From Aliarcobacter butzleri (lineage in GTDB: Bacteria > Campylobacterota > Campylobacteria > Campylobacterales > Arcobacteraceae), in contig JAAYJJ010000064.1 in assembly GCA_012522985.1 (NCBI GenBank), forward strand, positions 1 to 29,335: DNA of 29,335 bases, given 5' to 3'. The position numbers and the translations under genes were made by a program. The notes beneath the pieces were generated by a model. It did not search any database and was not told the DNA's origin. It was given only the letters and a program-made list of their open reading frames with translations. Positions 8,134 to 16,718 of the stretch are shown here, in pieces. Position 1 is the first letter of the stretch. Every line of letters begins with the position of its first letter.

Positions 8134-9966
8134 CTAATCCTCTTGTTTTAATTTAAAATATTCTATCAAAGAGAGTGCATCTTTTTCATTTAAAATCTCT
8201 TTTAACTCCAAAAACTCACTCTTTTTTATATTTTCAAAACTTCCAAAATGAAGTAAAAGTTTTTTTACTTTTGCTTCTCCTATGCCTTTGATGGCTAAAA
8301 GTGATATCTGTTTATCCTCTTTTAGTTTTGTTTTTTTATGAAAACCAATAGCCACCCTATGAGCTTCATCTCTTAATTTTTGAATAAATTGTAACCTATT
8401 ATCTGTTGATTGGAGTTTAAAAACCTCTTTTTGTGTATATATTATATCATTTGCCTTGCCTTTGCTTCTATTTGCTTTAGCATCTATTTTTTCTTTTGCA
8501 ATAGAGATAATATCTATATCAACTCCAACACTGCTAATTATATCTTTTGCAAGATTTAAAAGTGTTTTACCACCATCTATTATCCACAAATCTGGAGCTG
8601 GATTTTGAGCAAAAGAGTTGGCTCTTCTCATAAGAGTCTCTTTCATTTGTGAATATTCATCTTTTGCCTCTAAATGATAGAGTCTATTTGAGGATTTATC
8701 CCACTTACCATCTTGATATACAACCATAGCCCCTACAGTACCATATCCTTGAAGATGTGAGTTATCAAAAATCTCTATTCTTTGTGGGCTTAGATTGAGT
8801 TCTAATAGTTTTTTTAACTCTAAAGAGATACTATTTTGTTTATCTTGTAAACTTATTCTAAGTAGCTCTTTACAATTTTCTATAGCTATATAAGCAATCT
8901 CTCGTTTTTTTCCTATTTTTGGATTGATAATATCAATATTTTTAGATAACTTTGAGTATAAAAACTCTTTTAGTAATAAAACCTCTTCATTAGATATCTC
9001 ATCAGCTATCAATATACTATCAGGGATAAGTAAAATCTCATGATTACTATAATACTCTATAATTGCTCTTTTATATATCTCTTCTATATCATAAGTTTCA
9101 TTTTCTAACTTTATAAAATCATTTGTACTACTAACTAACTTCCCATCTCTTATAAACATTTTTACTACTACAGCTCTATTTTCTGCTATATAAGATGCAA
9201 AAAGATCTAAGTTTTCCAAATTTGCAAAGTCTAAACCTGTAGTTATTTGAGATCTATTGATAGATGATATTTTATTTTTTATATCCAATGCCTCTTCAAA
9301 TTGGAGATTAGATGAATACTCTTGCATTTTATGTTCTAATAAAGAGATGAGTTTTGATTTATTATTGATAAGATCAGCTGCACTATCTAGGATAGTTCTA
9401 TACTCTTGTTTTGTAACTTTGCCAACACAAGGAGCTAAACATCTTTTTATTTGATAAAAAAGACACTCTTTTTTCGCATTTAGGCATGATTTTTTCTGTA
9501 CTAAAGGTAATAGGGCATAAATAGAGTTTAAAATATCTCTTGCACCACTTGAATATGGTCCATAATATTTAATGTTTTTTGATTTAATGATTTTTCTTGT
9601 GATATCTGGTCTTGGAAAATCTTCATCATAGTTTATATAGATATAAGGGTATGTTTTATCATCTCTTAAGAGTATATTATATTTTGGTTTAAGTTGCTTT
9701 ATAAGTGAGTTTTCAAGAATCAAAGCATCATTTTCACTTGGAACTATAATATATTCCAAAGATACAACCTCGCTTATCATTTTATATATTCTTGGGCTTA
9801 GAGTATCATTTGGAAGTAGAGTAGGGGTAAATCTAAAATAGCTTTTAACTCTATTTTTTAATGATTTAGCCTTACCTATATATAATATTTTGCCAGATTT
9901 ATCAAAATATTGATAAACCCCGCTTTTATCTGGAAGTGATTGGATAGTCTTTTTTAATTCTATCAT
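8134..9966 (-). CDS. uvrC: UvrABC excision nuclease subunit C
   Basis: This nuclease subunit makes both incisions around bulky DNA lesions after UvrA/UvrB loading. Domains in order: an N-terminal GIY-YIG nuclease ([11 protein letters not shown] then [14 protein letters not shown]); a four-Cys cluster at C161, C168, C176 and C180 (spacing C-x6-C-x7-C-x3-C), which matches the iron-sulfur site known in UvrC; a UVR domain that contacts UvrB (about 205-240, [13 protein letters not shown]); the RNase H-like UvrC endonuclease domain starting [11 protein letters not shown]; and a C-terminal helix-hairpin-helix ([13 protein letters not shown]). The length of 610 residues is normal. The ATG is eight bases after the helicase stop, with only a weak ribosome binding site, so coupling to the upstream gene is likely. 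Confidence 0.97.
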   Translation of the reverse strand: MIELKKTIQSLPDKSGVYQYFDKSGKILYIGKAKSLKNRVKSYFRFTPTLLPNDTLSPRIYKMISEVVSLEYIIVPSENDALILENSLIKQLKPKYNILLRDDKTYPYIYINYDEDFPRPDITRKIIKSKNIKYYGPYSSGARDILNSIYALLPLVQKKSCLNAKKECLFYQIKRCLAPCVGKVTKQEYRTILDSAADLINNKSKLISLLEHKMQEYSSNLQFEEALDIKNKISSINRSQITTGLDFANLENLDLFASYIAENRAVVVKMFIRDGKLVSSTNDFIKLENETYDIEEIYKRAIIEYYSNHEILLIPDSILIADEISNEEVLLLKEFLYSKLSKNIDIINPKIGKKREIAYIAIENCKELLRISLQDKQNSISLELKKLLELNLSPQRIEIFDNSHLQGYGTVGAMVVYQDGKWDKSSNRLYHLEAKDEYSQMKETLMRRANSFAQNPAPDLWIIDGGKTLLNLAKDIISSVGVDIDIISIAKEKIDAKANRSKGKANDIIYTQKEVFKLQSTDNRLQFIQKLRDEAHRVAIGFHKKTKLKEDKQISLLAIKGIGEAKVKKLLLHFGSFENIKKSEFLELKEILNEKDALSLIEYFKLKQED

Positions 9967-9974
9967 TTCTTATA

Positions 9975-11459
9975 TTACATAGATTTGTGTTTTGATGAAC
10001 TTTTTTTATAATTTTTACTATCATGTGATCTTGTACTATCTTTTCTATTTTTATCATATGGTCTTTTGCTTCTACTTCTATCTCCAAAGCCTCTTTTTCC
10101 ACCTCTTGATTTTGATTTGGAACTTTTTTCTTCTTTGTAGTTATCTAGTAATCTTTTTAACTCTTTAGAACCTTTACCTATGATCTCTTTTCCACTTATC
10201 TCTTGCTCTTCATATATAATAGAAGCTAATTTATAAGCTATAGTAGAGATATCAAATTGCTCTTTTAGTTCTTCAACCAAATGTAGTGCATGTTCATTTA
10301 TATTTTGGTTTGCTATCTTTTTACCAAGTTCAGTTTTGTTTTTTTCTTTTACTTCACTAATAGTTGGAACAACTCTTGATTCTAGTGTAGCTCCAACACT
10401 TTTTTGTATTCTAACAAGTGAGTTAAATTCATGAGGAGTTACAAGAGATATTGCAAGTCCTTCTTTACCTGCACGTCCTGTTCTTCCTATACGGTGAACA
10501 TAACTTTCACTTTCAAAAGGTATATGATAGTTAAATACATGGCTAACATCGTTTACATCTAATCCTCTAGCAGCAACATCTGTAGCTATAAGAATCTCTA
10601 AATTACCACCTTTAAAACTTTTGATTACCTCTTCACGTTGTCTTTGCTCCATATCACCATGAAGCCCTTTTGCACTATATCCTTGAGATACTAAAAAAGT
10701 ACTCAACCTATCAACTTCTTTTTTCATTCTACAAAATATAATAGATTTTTTTGGATTTTTATAATCAAGTAATCTTATAAGAGCATCATCTCTTTCATGC
10801 TCTTCTACAACGTAATAGTGTTGTTTTATCTGTTTATTTGTTACTTCTCCTGTTGTAATACTTACAAAAGCAGGTTCATTTAAAATAGTTTTTGCCAACT
10901 CTTTTATCTCTTTTGGCATTGTTGCAGAAAACATCAATGTTTGTCTATTACTTGGTAAAAATTTAAATATTGATTTAATATCTTCTAAAAATCCCATATC
11001 TAGCATTTCATCAGCTTCATCTAAAACAACAAACGATGGATTTATATCTATTTGTTCGTTGTTTAATAGATCCAAAAATCTACCTGGAGTTGCTACAACA
11101 ATAGCAGCGTGTTCTATATGTCTTATTTGTCTAGTATATGAGCTACCACCATAAACTGTAGCTGTTTTTATCCCTAAAAATTTACCAAATCTAAATAGTT
11201 CATCGCTTACTTGAACTGCTAATTCTCTAGTAGGTACTATTACAACAGCTTCTACACCACCATTTAGGCTAAGCTGTTCTAATATAGGCAAACCAAAAGC
11301 TGCTGTTTTACCAGTACCCGTATGAGCTTGTGCTACTATATCTTTTCCTTGTAAAACTACAGGAATAGCCTCTTTTTGTATTGGGCTAGGTTCTTTAAAA
11401 CCCGCATCTTTAATGGAATCAAGTAATTTACTCTTGAAACCAAATTCTTCAAATGTCAT
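9975..11459 (-). CDS. DEAD-box ATP-dependent RNA helicase
   Basis: This cytoplasmic RNA helicase resembles the CsdA/DeaD/CshA group, which unwinds RNA in ribosome assembly and RNA decay. Visible motifs in order: Q motif EPSPIQKEAIP, motif I AHTGTGKT, Ia PTRELAVQ, Ib TPGRFLD, II LDEADEML, III SAT, IV SIIFCRMKKEVD, V ATDVAARGLDV, VI HRIGRTGRAG. The C-terminal ~60 residues are a basic, Ser/Lys/Arg/Gly-rich tail (for example SKSKSRGGKRGFGDRSRSKR), typical of non-specific RNA binding. I use the ATG at 11459-11457 because AGAAGGAT lies just upstream; an in-frame start 13 codons earlier would place the N-terminus inside a hairpin and has no ribosome binding site. It is the first gene of an operon with uvrC, alr and the Sel1 gene. 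Confidence 0.96.
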   Translation of the reverse strand: MTFEEFGFKSKLLDSIKDAGFKEPSPIQKEAIPVVLQGKDIVAQAHTGTGKTAAFGLPILEQLSLNGGVEAVVIVPTRELAVQVSDELFRFGKFLGIKTATVYGGSSYTRQIRHIEHAAIVVATPGRFLDLLNNEQIDINPSFVVLDEADEMLDMGFLEDIKSIFKFLPSNRQTLMFSATMPKEIKELAKTILNEPAFVSITTGEVTNKQIKQHYYVVEEHERDDALIRLLDYKNPKKSIIFCRMKKEVDRLSTFLVSQGYSAKGLHGDMEQRQREEVIKSFKGGNLEILIATDVAARGLDVNDVSHVFNYHIPFESESYVHRIGRTGRAGKEGLAISLVTPHEFNSLVRIQKSVGATLESRVVPTISEVKEKNKTELGKKIANQNINEHALHLVEELKEQFDISTIAYKLASIIYEEQEISGKEIIGKGSKELKRLLDNYKEEKSSKSKSRGGKRGFGDRSRSKRPYDKNRKDSTRSHDSKNYKKSSSKHKSM

Positions 11460-11478
11460 TATTATCCTTCTAAAATAA

Positions 11479-11519
11479 GGCGACTTTGCAAAATACAAAA
11501 CACACTTTGCAAAGCCGCC
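11479..11519 (-). promoter_or_regulatory. Long hairpin in the 5' leader of the DEAD-box helicase mRNA
   Basis: A 14-bp inverted repeat (arms 11479-11492 and 11506-11519, 13-base loop) lies between the helicase promoter and its ribosome binding site. Read on the minus strand the stem pairs completely, with one G-U wobble (GGCGGCTTTGCAAA against TTTGCAAAGTCGCC). On the plus strand the same position is an A-C mismatch, so the structure favours the helicase transcript. It is followed by TTATTTT, so it could act as an attenuator or as a regulatory structure near the Shine-Dalgarno. The role is inferred. Confidence 0.6.
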
Positions 11520-11558
11520 AAGGTATCATTTTAAGCTTTTTTTGTTAAAATGTTGCAT

Positions 11559-11587
11559 ATTATATCTAAAAAATAGTAAAATGTACA
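11559..11587 (-). promoter_or_regulatory. Probable sigma-70 promoter of the helicase operon
   Basis: On the minus strand a perfect TATAAT (11564-11559) is preceded, with a 17-bp spacer, by TGTACA (11587-11582), which matches the -35 consensus TTGACA at four of six positions. Transcription would start near 11552 and run through the leader hairpin to the helicase ATG about 95 bases on. The AT-rich segment may also serve the divergent oligopeptidase gene on the plus strand, where CATATTATA gives a -10-like box. Confidence 0.55.
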
Positions 11588-11618
11588 GATAATTACCAAA
11601 AAAGAAGGAAATTGATAA

Positions 11619-13589
11619 ATGTTTAAAGAATTTGATGTAAGTAATCTTACAAATGCCCATATAGAACTAAAAGAACTATTAGATGACAATAGAAAAAAAT
11701 TAGAGTATTTATTGGCGATAAAAAATAAAACATATGAAAACTTTGTAACTCCATTTCAAATTATGCAAGAAAAAGTAGGGGAGTTTATAACTCCAGTATT
11801 TCATATTGATGCAGTTAAAAACTCAGAACTAACCCAAGATATATATGCAAAATCTTTGCCACTATTGTCTTTATATGAAAGTGAAATGTCACAAAATGTA
11901 GAGCTATATAGAGCTTTTAAAGACATACAGTATAAACAAAATAGTTCTTTAAGTATAGAACAAAATAGAGTTTTAGAGAATGAAATCAAAGAGATGGAGA
12001 GAAATGGTTGTAATCTTTTAACGACCGATAAAGATATACTAAAAGAGATGGATTTAAAGCTAAGTCAATTGGCTAAAGAGTTTTCCCAAAATCTACTTAA
12101 TGCAACAAATGAGTATGAACTTATAATAGAAGACTTTGAAGATGTAAAAGAGATACCTAATAGTGATCTTGAACTAGCTAAATTTGAAAGTAATGGTAAG
12201 GTAAAATATAAATTTACACTACAAATGCCATCATATATGGCATATATGACATATGGAAACAATAGAAAACTAAGAGAAGAACTATATAGAGCATATAGTA
12301 CAAGATCTCCTCAAAATGGTAAAATTATAGAGCAGATTTTAGATCTTAAAAATCAAAAAGCAAAATTGCTAGGGTTTGAAAACTATGCTCTTTTATCACT
12401 TGATAGCAAAATGGCAAAAAGTGAACAAGAAGTTTTAGAGTTTTTACAAACAATTGCATTAAAAGCTAAGCCAAAAGCTATCAAAGAGCTTCAAGAAGTC
12501 AAAGAGTTGGCATATGAGCTAGATGGACTAAAACAAGAAGAGTTTGCTAGTTTTGATCTTAGTTATTATAGCCAAAAGCTTAGAAAAAAAGAGTATGATA
12601 TAGATGAAGAGTATTATAAACCATATTTTGAACAAAAATCTGTAATCAATGGTATATTTGAGTTTTTAAGCAAAATCTTTGATATTAGCTTTAAAGAAGT
12701 AAATGCTCTTGTTTGGGATGAAAAAACGGTTGTTTACAATATATATGAAGGTGATAATATTATTGCTAGAATCTATTTTGATTTAGAGGCTCGTAAAAAC
12801 AAAAGTGGTGGTGCTTGGATGAATAATTGGTATAGTAAATATACTATAGATAGTAAAGAGATTTTGCCAACAGCTTTTATAGTATGCAATTTTCCACCAT
12901 CAACACAAACATTGCCTTCACTTCTAAAACATAGCGATGTAGTAACTCTATTTCATGAGCTAGGACATGCTTTACATCATCTTCTTACAAAAGTAAAAGA
13001 GCCTTTTGTAAGTGGTATAAATGGGGTATTTTGGGATTGTGTTGAGTTTCCATCACAGTTTTTGGAGTATTTTTCATATGAAAAAGAGGTTTTACAGCTT
13101 TTTGCAAAACACTATATTAGTGGGGAAGTCTTAAAAGATGAAGATATTGATAAACTTAAAAATGTTAGAAATTTCCAATCATCTTTGATGACACTTAGAC
13201 AAATAGAGTTTGCTTTATTTGATTTTAAACTATATCAAACAGATATAAAAGATGAAAATAGTGTTCAAGCTCTACTAGATGATGTAAGAAAAGAGGTTTC
13301 GGTTATATCTCCACCATCTTATAATAAGTTTCAAAATGGTTTTTCTCATATCTTTAGTGGAGGATACAGTGCTGGATATTATAGCTATAAATGGGCTGAA
13401 GTATTAAGTGCAGATGCTTTTTATTCGTTTATTGAAAAAGGGGTATTAAACAAAACACTTGGTATAAGATATAAAGATGTAATATTGGCTAATGGAGGCT
13501 CAAGAGATATGAGCGAACTCTATTTTGAGTTTGCACAAAGAGAGCCAAATGTAGAGTCACTATTGAAAATTGATAATATTATAGATTAA
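11619..13589 (+). CDS. prlC: M3-family zinc oligopeptidase (oligopeptidase A type)
   Basis: This cytoplasmic thimet-oligopeptidase-like metallopeptidase degrades short peptides, including cleaved signal peptides in relatives. The zinc site is clear: HELGH gives His446, Glu447 and His450, and the third ligand is Glu476 in WDCVEFPSQ. The downstream motif GGYSAGYYSYKWAEVLSADAF is the conserved M3 substrate-binding segment with its Tyr residues. The length of 656 residues and helical N-terminal half fit OpdA/PrlC. The ATG is preceded by AGAAGGAAATTGATAA, a good ribosome binding site. It is transcribed divergently from the helicase operon and appears to be a single-gene unit, since a fresh promoter precedes the next gene. 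The symbol rests on family resemblance. Confidence 0.93.
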   Translation: MFKEFDVSNLTNAHIELKELLDDNRKKLEYLLAIKNKTYENFVTPFQIMQEKVGEFITPVFHIDAVKNSELTQDIYAKSLPLLSLYESEMSQNVELYRAFKDIQYKQNSSLSIEQNRVLENEIKEMERNGCNLLTTDKDILKEMDLKLSQLAKEFSQNLLNATNEYELIIEDFEDVKEIPNSDLELAKFESNGKVKYKFTLQMPSYMAYMTYGNNRKLREELYRAYSTRSPQNGKIIEQILDLKNQKAKLLGFENYALLSLDSKMAKSEQEVLEFLQTIALKAKPKAIKELQEVKELAYELDGLKQEEFASFDLSYYSQKLRKKEYDIDEEYYKPYFEQKSVINGIFEFLSKIFDISFKEVNALVWDEKTVVYNIYEGDNIIARIYFDLEARKNKSGGAWMNNWYSKYTIDSKEILPTAFIVCNFPPSTQTLPSLLKHSDVVTLFHELGHALHHLLTKVKEPFVSGINGVFWDCVEFPSQFLEYFSYEKEVLQLFAKHYISGEVLKDEDIDKLKNVRNFQSSLMTLRQIEFALFDFKLYQTDIKDENSVQALLDDVRKEVSVISPPSYNKFQNGFSHIFSGGYSAGYYSYKWAEVLSADAFYSFIEKGVLNKTLGIRYKDVILANGGSRDMSELYFEFAQREPNVESLLKIDNIID

Positions 13590-13624
13590 ATTTTATATTT
13601 TATGCTTGAATAAACAATAAATAT

Positions 13625-13632
13625 GTTATAAT
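13625..13632 (+). promoter_or_regulatory. Extended -10 promoter ahead of the small-gene pair
   Basis: The sequence TGTTATAAT is a TG-N-TATAAT extended -10 element 44 bases upstream of the ATG at 13676. A TTGAAT lies 15 bp further upstream, too close for an ideal -35, which fits an extended -10 promoter. The gene's ribosome binding site AAAGAGGT follows at the expected distance. Confidence 0.5.
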
Positions 13633-13675
13633 TCTTCGTAAATATTAAAATGTATAATAAACAAAGAGGTATAAA

Positions 13676-14143
13676 ATGCAACAATCAACACAAGTATTAT
13701 CTGAAGCTTTAAATAAATTAATAAATGCGTATGAGTTATTACAAAAAGAGAATGCTAAGTTAAATGAGACTATTAAAGAGCTTCAAGAAGATAAAGCTAT
13801 TATGAGACAAGAGATAGAAGATTTAAGCTCAACTACTACAAAACAAACAGAGGATATTAACTCTATGCTGGGTAAAATAGAGTCTTTATTAGATTTTGGT
13901 GATATACTTACTACTACAAGTCAAGAAACAAATATATATCAAGAAGATGATAAAGATTTTTTATTACAAACATCATATGAATCAACTATGCTAAGAGAAG
14001 AACTACATATAGAAAAAGAGTTACAAACTCCAAATATAGCTACTACTCTTGAAGAAAATAAAGAGCAAGATGAAGAAGATGATGGTTTAGATTTCCAAAA
14101 AATGGAAGATTTGCTTTTAACTGGTTTTGGTAGCAATCACTAA
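13676..14143 (+). CDS. Uncharacterised coiled-coil protein
   Basis: I do not recognise this 155-residue protein. It has no signal peptide or membrane segment. Residues ~5-75 form a heptad-rich coiled coil (for example KENAKLNETIKELQEDKAIM). The second half is acidic and low in complexity (KEQDEEDDGLDF), ending in a short conserved-looking tail (KMEDLLLTGFGSNH). The coiled coil recalls small cytoplasmic cell-division coiled-coil proteins such as ZapB, but this is only a resemblance in shape. AAAGAGGT upstream of the ATG is a good ribosome binding site and a promoter lies just before it. The next gene starts 10 bases after its stop, so the two are co-transcribed, and both converge on xerH. Confidence 0.75.
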   Translation: MQQSTQVLSEALNKLINAYELLQKENAKLNETIKELQEDKAIMRQEIEDLSSTTTKQTEDINSMLGKIESLLDFGDILTTTSQETNIYQEDDKDFLLQTSYESTMLREELHIEKELQTPNIATTLEENKEQDEEDDGLDFQKMEDLLLTGFGSNH

Positions 14144-14153
14144 AAGAGATAGT

Positions 14154-14441
14154 ATGTCTTACTCTTTACTTGATAAATCAAATATTTATCTATATTTTGG
14201 AGCTAGAATAGGGGATTTTGAAGAGTTAGCTAGATTGATAGATAATATGTCTCCATCTATGGTGGAGTATTATCTATCTAGTATGATTATTGAATATGAT
14301 GTTTTTGGTGAAGATTTGGATTATAATTATACTATTCAAGTTGGAGATTATGTTATATATCGCTCTTTTAATGAGGATTTGTACTTAAAATCTATTAAAA
14401 ACGACTCCTCTTATTTTGAGAGTGACTCTTTATTTAGCTAA
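14154..14441 (+). CDS. Small uncharacterised acidic protein
   Basis: This 95-residue protein has no family I recognise. It begins MSYSLLDKSNIYLYFGARIG and is acidic, aromatic-rich and soluble, without signal peptide or membrane segment. I choose the ATG at 14154 because AAAAGAGAT precedes it; a TTG nine codons earlier would overlap the upstream gene by 17 bases. It follows the coiled-coil gene directly and is presumably co-transcribed. Its TAA lies inside the palindrome TTTAGCTAAA, which also supplies the stop codon of the convergent xerH gene, so the two genes overlap by eight bases tail to tail. Codon use is like the neighbours, so I see no sign of recent transfer. Confidence 0.7.
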   Translation: MSYSLLDKSNIYLYFGARIGDFEELARLIDNMSPSMVEYYLSSMIIEYDVFGEDLDYNYTIQVGDYVIYRSFNEDLYLKSIKNDSSYFESDSLFS

Positions 14442-15495
14442 AGATATCTGTAGTTTTTTTGAGTCTTTCTTTATCAAAGTGAGTATAGATTCTAGATGTA
14501 TTTATATCTGCATGTCCTAGGGACTCTTGAACTAATACTAAATCTTTGCTTTTTTGATAAAGCATAGTAGCAAAGGTATGTCTAAGCATATGGGCTCCAT
14601 TTTTCTCTTTTCGCAATCCAGTACTTAGTAAGATTTGCTCTACAAGCCTACTTATATAAGCTTGGGTTAAAATATTGCCTTTTTGATTACAAAAAAGTAG
14701 GGCATCATTACACTCTTTGCTTTCTAGATAGTTATAAAGATCATGTTTTATAAGAGACTCTTTTATCATAACAACTCTAGGTTTATTTCCTTTACCTCTA
14801 ACTTGTATAATATATAGATTTTCATCTTTTATCATATCTTTTTCTTTTATAGAGATAGCTTCACTAACTCTAATACCTGTATAGAGTATTATTTTGATTA
14901 TTAAACGGTTTCTAGAGGCTAATATAGGGTTTTTATATGGATAGTTTTCTATAGCATCCATAAATCTACTTACTTCATCTTTATTCATAAAAGAGGGTAG
15001 TTTAGTACCACTTTTACCACTTAAACCTCCCCAGTTTTTAAGTTCAATACCAAATCTATAGCTACTACCATCGTTTGATCTATTTTTTTTATCTATATAA
15101 GCAAAAAAGTTAATAATAGCTATTTTATGGTTTTTTTTACTTGCATCTGATAAAGTAGCTGTTTGTGAAGCTAAAAAATCACTTAAAAGCTCTTCATCTA
15201 TCTCTTTTAAAGAACCACAACCATACTTTTGTAGATATATATAGAGTTTATATAGAGGTAGAAAATAGACATGAATACTATTTAATCCTATATTTCTGCT
15301 CTCTTTGATTAGAGCTTTTAGTTTGTCTATATTATCAAATCCAATAATCAACTCTTGTATAATATCACCTAGACGATCTTTGTCTTTGACTTGCCTATTT
15401 GATAATGAAGTAATTTTATATCTAAGAAATCTACTTAACCAAAATAGGTATGAACGACTAAAACTCTCAAAACAATCTATATCATCATTTTTCAT
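14434..15495 (-). CDS. xerH: XerH-type tyrosine recombinase
   Basis: This site-specific recombinase has all readable catalytic residues: Arg209 (YTGIRVSEA), His302 and Arg305 (HMLRHTFATM), His328 (LGHADINTS) and the nucleophile Tyr337 (RIYTHF). An N-terminal SAM-like core-binding domain covers about residues 70-150. Campylobacterota resolve chromosome dimers with a single Xer protein, XerH, of about 355 residues. This 353-residue protein, in a plain chromosomal setting with no phage genes, fits that role better than a phage or integron integrase. The start is the ATG at 15495-15493, with AAAAGG correctly spaced upstream; an in-frame ATG 19 codons earlier lies in the intergenic region and has no ribosome binding site. 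A dif-like inverted repeat lies about 50 bp upstream. Confidence 0.87.
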   Translation of the reverse strand: MKNDDIDCFESFSRSYLFWLSRFLRYKITSLSNRQVKDKDRLGDIIQELIIGFDNIDKLKALIKESRNIGLNSIHVYFLPLYKLYIYLQKYGCGSLKEIDEELLSDFLASQTATLSDASKKNHKIAIINFFAYIDKKNRSNDGSSYRFGIELKNWGGLSGKSGTKLPSFMNKDEVSRFMDAIENYPYKNPILASRNRLIIKIILYTGIRVSEAISIKEKDMIKDENLYIIQVRGKGNKPRVVMIKESLIKHDLYNYLESKECNDALLFCNQKGNILTQAYISRLVEQILLSTGLRKEKNGAHMLRHTFATMLYQKSKDLVLVQESLGHADINTSRIYTHFDKERLKKTTDIFS

Positions 15496-15538
15496 ATCTT
15501 TTCCTTTTGGGTATAATATCATATCTAAACTTAATATT

Positions 15539-15566
15539 TGTATTGGAAACAAGAATTTCCAAACTT
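15539..15566. other. Candidate dif-like recombination site upstream of xerH
   Basis: A perfect 7-bp inverted repeat TTGGAAA (15543-15549) and TTTCCAA (15556-15562) flanks a 6-bp spacer, CAAGAA. Extended to 11-bp arms it gives a 28-bp 11-6-11 layout with matching inner and differing outer halves, the architecture of Xer recombination sites. It lies in the 104-bp gap between the ABC permease gene and xerH. It could instead be a weak transcription terminator for the exporter operon or a repressor operator. I could not compare it with published difH sequences. Confidence 0.4.
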
Positions 15567-15599
15567 TTATCTATATCTACTATCTTCAAGCTCTCATTA

Positions 15600-16718
15600 C
15601 TATCTCATAGCCTCTAAACTCTTTTTGAGTGTTAAAAGTGCAAATGTAAAAAACACTACTCCTATAATAAATATAGATAATAGATTTTTCCAAATAATCT
15701 CAATACCTACATCTCTAAATAGTATCCCTTGTGATACTTCAACAAAATGTGTTGTTGGTGAAAACTTCATAATAATTTGTAAGATTTCTGGCATACTCTC
15801 ATATGGCGTAACACCACCTGATAACATCATAAGAGGTAAAATAAGTAAAACAAACATCATTCCAAGTTGTGGCATAGTTCTAGCTAATGTACCTATAAAA
15901 ATACCAAGTGAAGTTGTAGCAAATAAAACCAAAAGAGTAGCAAAGAAAAAAAGTGTTAAAGATCCAGCTATAGGAATAGCAAATAGTATTTTAACTACTA
16001 TAAATAGAGCAAAAATTACTCCTAATAGTATAATAAACATAGAAGAGATGATTTTAGAGATCATAATCTCAAATGTTCCTATAGGCATAACCAAGAGATG
16101 TTCTAGTGTACCATGCTCTTTTTCTCTCATTAGCATAGCAGCAGCTAAAAGTATAGAAAATGTCATAATATTATCTATAATTTTGTTGATACTTCCTGAC
16201 CAATAGCTAGTAAGATTTGGATTGTATTTATAGCTTATCACCTGCTCTATAGGAGTTGTGGGAAAATATTGTATAAAGCCATATACCTCTTCTTGGATTT
16301 TTTGAGATATATAACTAGCCCCTATTCCAGCTTCGGACATCCTTGTAGCATCAATATTAAGCTGTATTTGTGTAGGATTTGATTTTTGAATATCTTTTTC
16401 AAAGTTGCTAGGTATTACAACTACAAAAGTATAAAGCCCTTTATCCATACCTCTATCTAACTCATAATAATCTATAAGTTTTGCTTTTGTAAATCTTGGT
16501 TCATAAAAAGCATCTATTATTCTTTGTGATAAGATTGATTTATCTTCATCTATAATGGCAATTGGAGCATTACTAAGCTCTGATGATGAAGCTTTTGCAC
16601 CTACATAAATAGCAAAACTAAAAGAGTAAAATATCATAACTATAATAACTGTATCTCTAGAGATTACTTGAAGCTCTTTTTTGATAAGATATAAGATATT
16701 TACCAATATATTTTTCAC
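15600..16718 (-). CDS. ABC-2 type permease (YhhJ-like)
   Basis: This is an inner-membrane ABC transporter permease of 372 residues. The layout is typical of ABC-2 exporters: one N-terminal membrane segment (about 22-42), a large periplasmic domain (about 45-170), then five closely spaced membrane segments to the C-terminus. The conserved MREKEHGTLEHLLVMPIG between segments 2 and 3 contacts the ATPase. The start is a GTG at 16718-16716 that overlaps the TAG of the upstream RbbA-like gene by one base (TAGTG), with AGAGG upstream, so translation is coupled. With the RbbA-like protein and the HlyD protein it reproduces the E. coli yhiI-rbbA-yhhJ order. The substrate is unknown; these exporters are often assigned to drug or toxic-compound efflux. 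Confidence 0.9.
   Translation of the reverse strand: MKNILVNILYLIKKELQVISRDTVIIVMIFYSFSFAIYVGAKASSSELSNAPIAIIDEDKSILSQRIIDAFYEPRFTKAKLIDYYELDRGMDKGLYTFVVVIPSNFEKDIQKSNPTQIQLNIDATRMSEAGIGASYISQKIQEEVYGFIQYFPTTPIEQVISYKYNPNLTSYWSGSINKIIDNIMTFSILLAAAMLMREKEHGTLEHLLVMPIGTFEIMISKIISSMFIILLGVIFALFIVVKILFAIPIAGSLTLFFFATLLVLFATTSLGIFIGTLARTMPQLGMMFVLLILPLMMLSGGVTPYESMPEILQIIMKFSPTTHFVEVSQGILFRDVGIEIIWKNLLSIFIIGVVFFTFALLTLKKSLEAMR

Noticed and set aside
14434-15495. Tyrosine recombinase as a sign of a prophage or genomic island
   Set aside because: No phage genes, attachment-site duplication or tRNA is visible nearby, and length and motifs fit the housekeeping XerH.
15543-15562. Intrinsic terminator for the exporter operon
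   Set aside because: On the minus strand the 7-bp stem is followed by TACAAATATT rather than a U tract and is AT-rich, so termination would be weak. I list it as a dif-like candidate, with the terminator as an alternative.
15538-16206. Plus-strand open frame of 222 codons antisense to the YhhJ-like permease
   Set aside because: It lies almost entirely opposite a clear ABC-2 permease, is rich in Ile/Ser/Asn as expected from the reverse of membrane codons, and has no ribosome binding site at its start.
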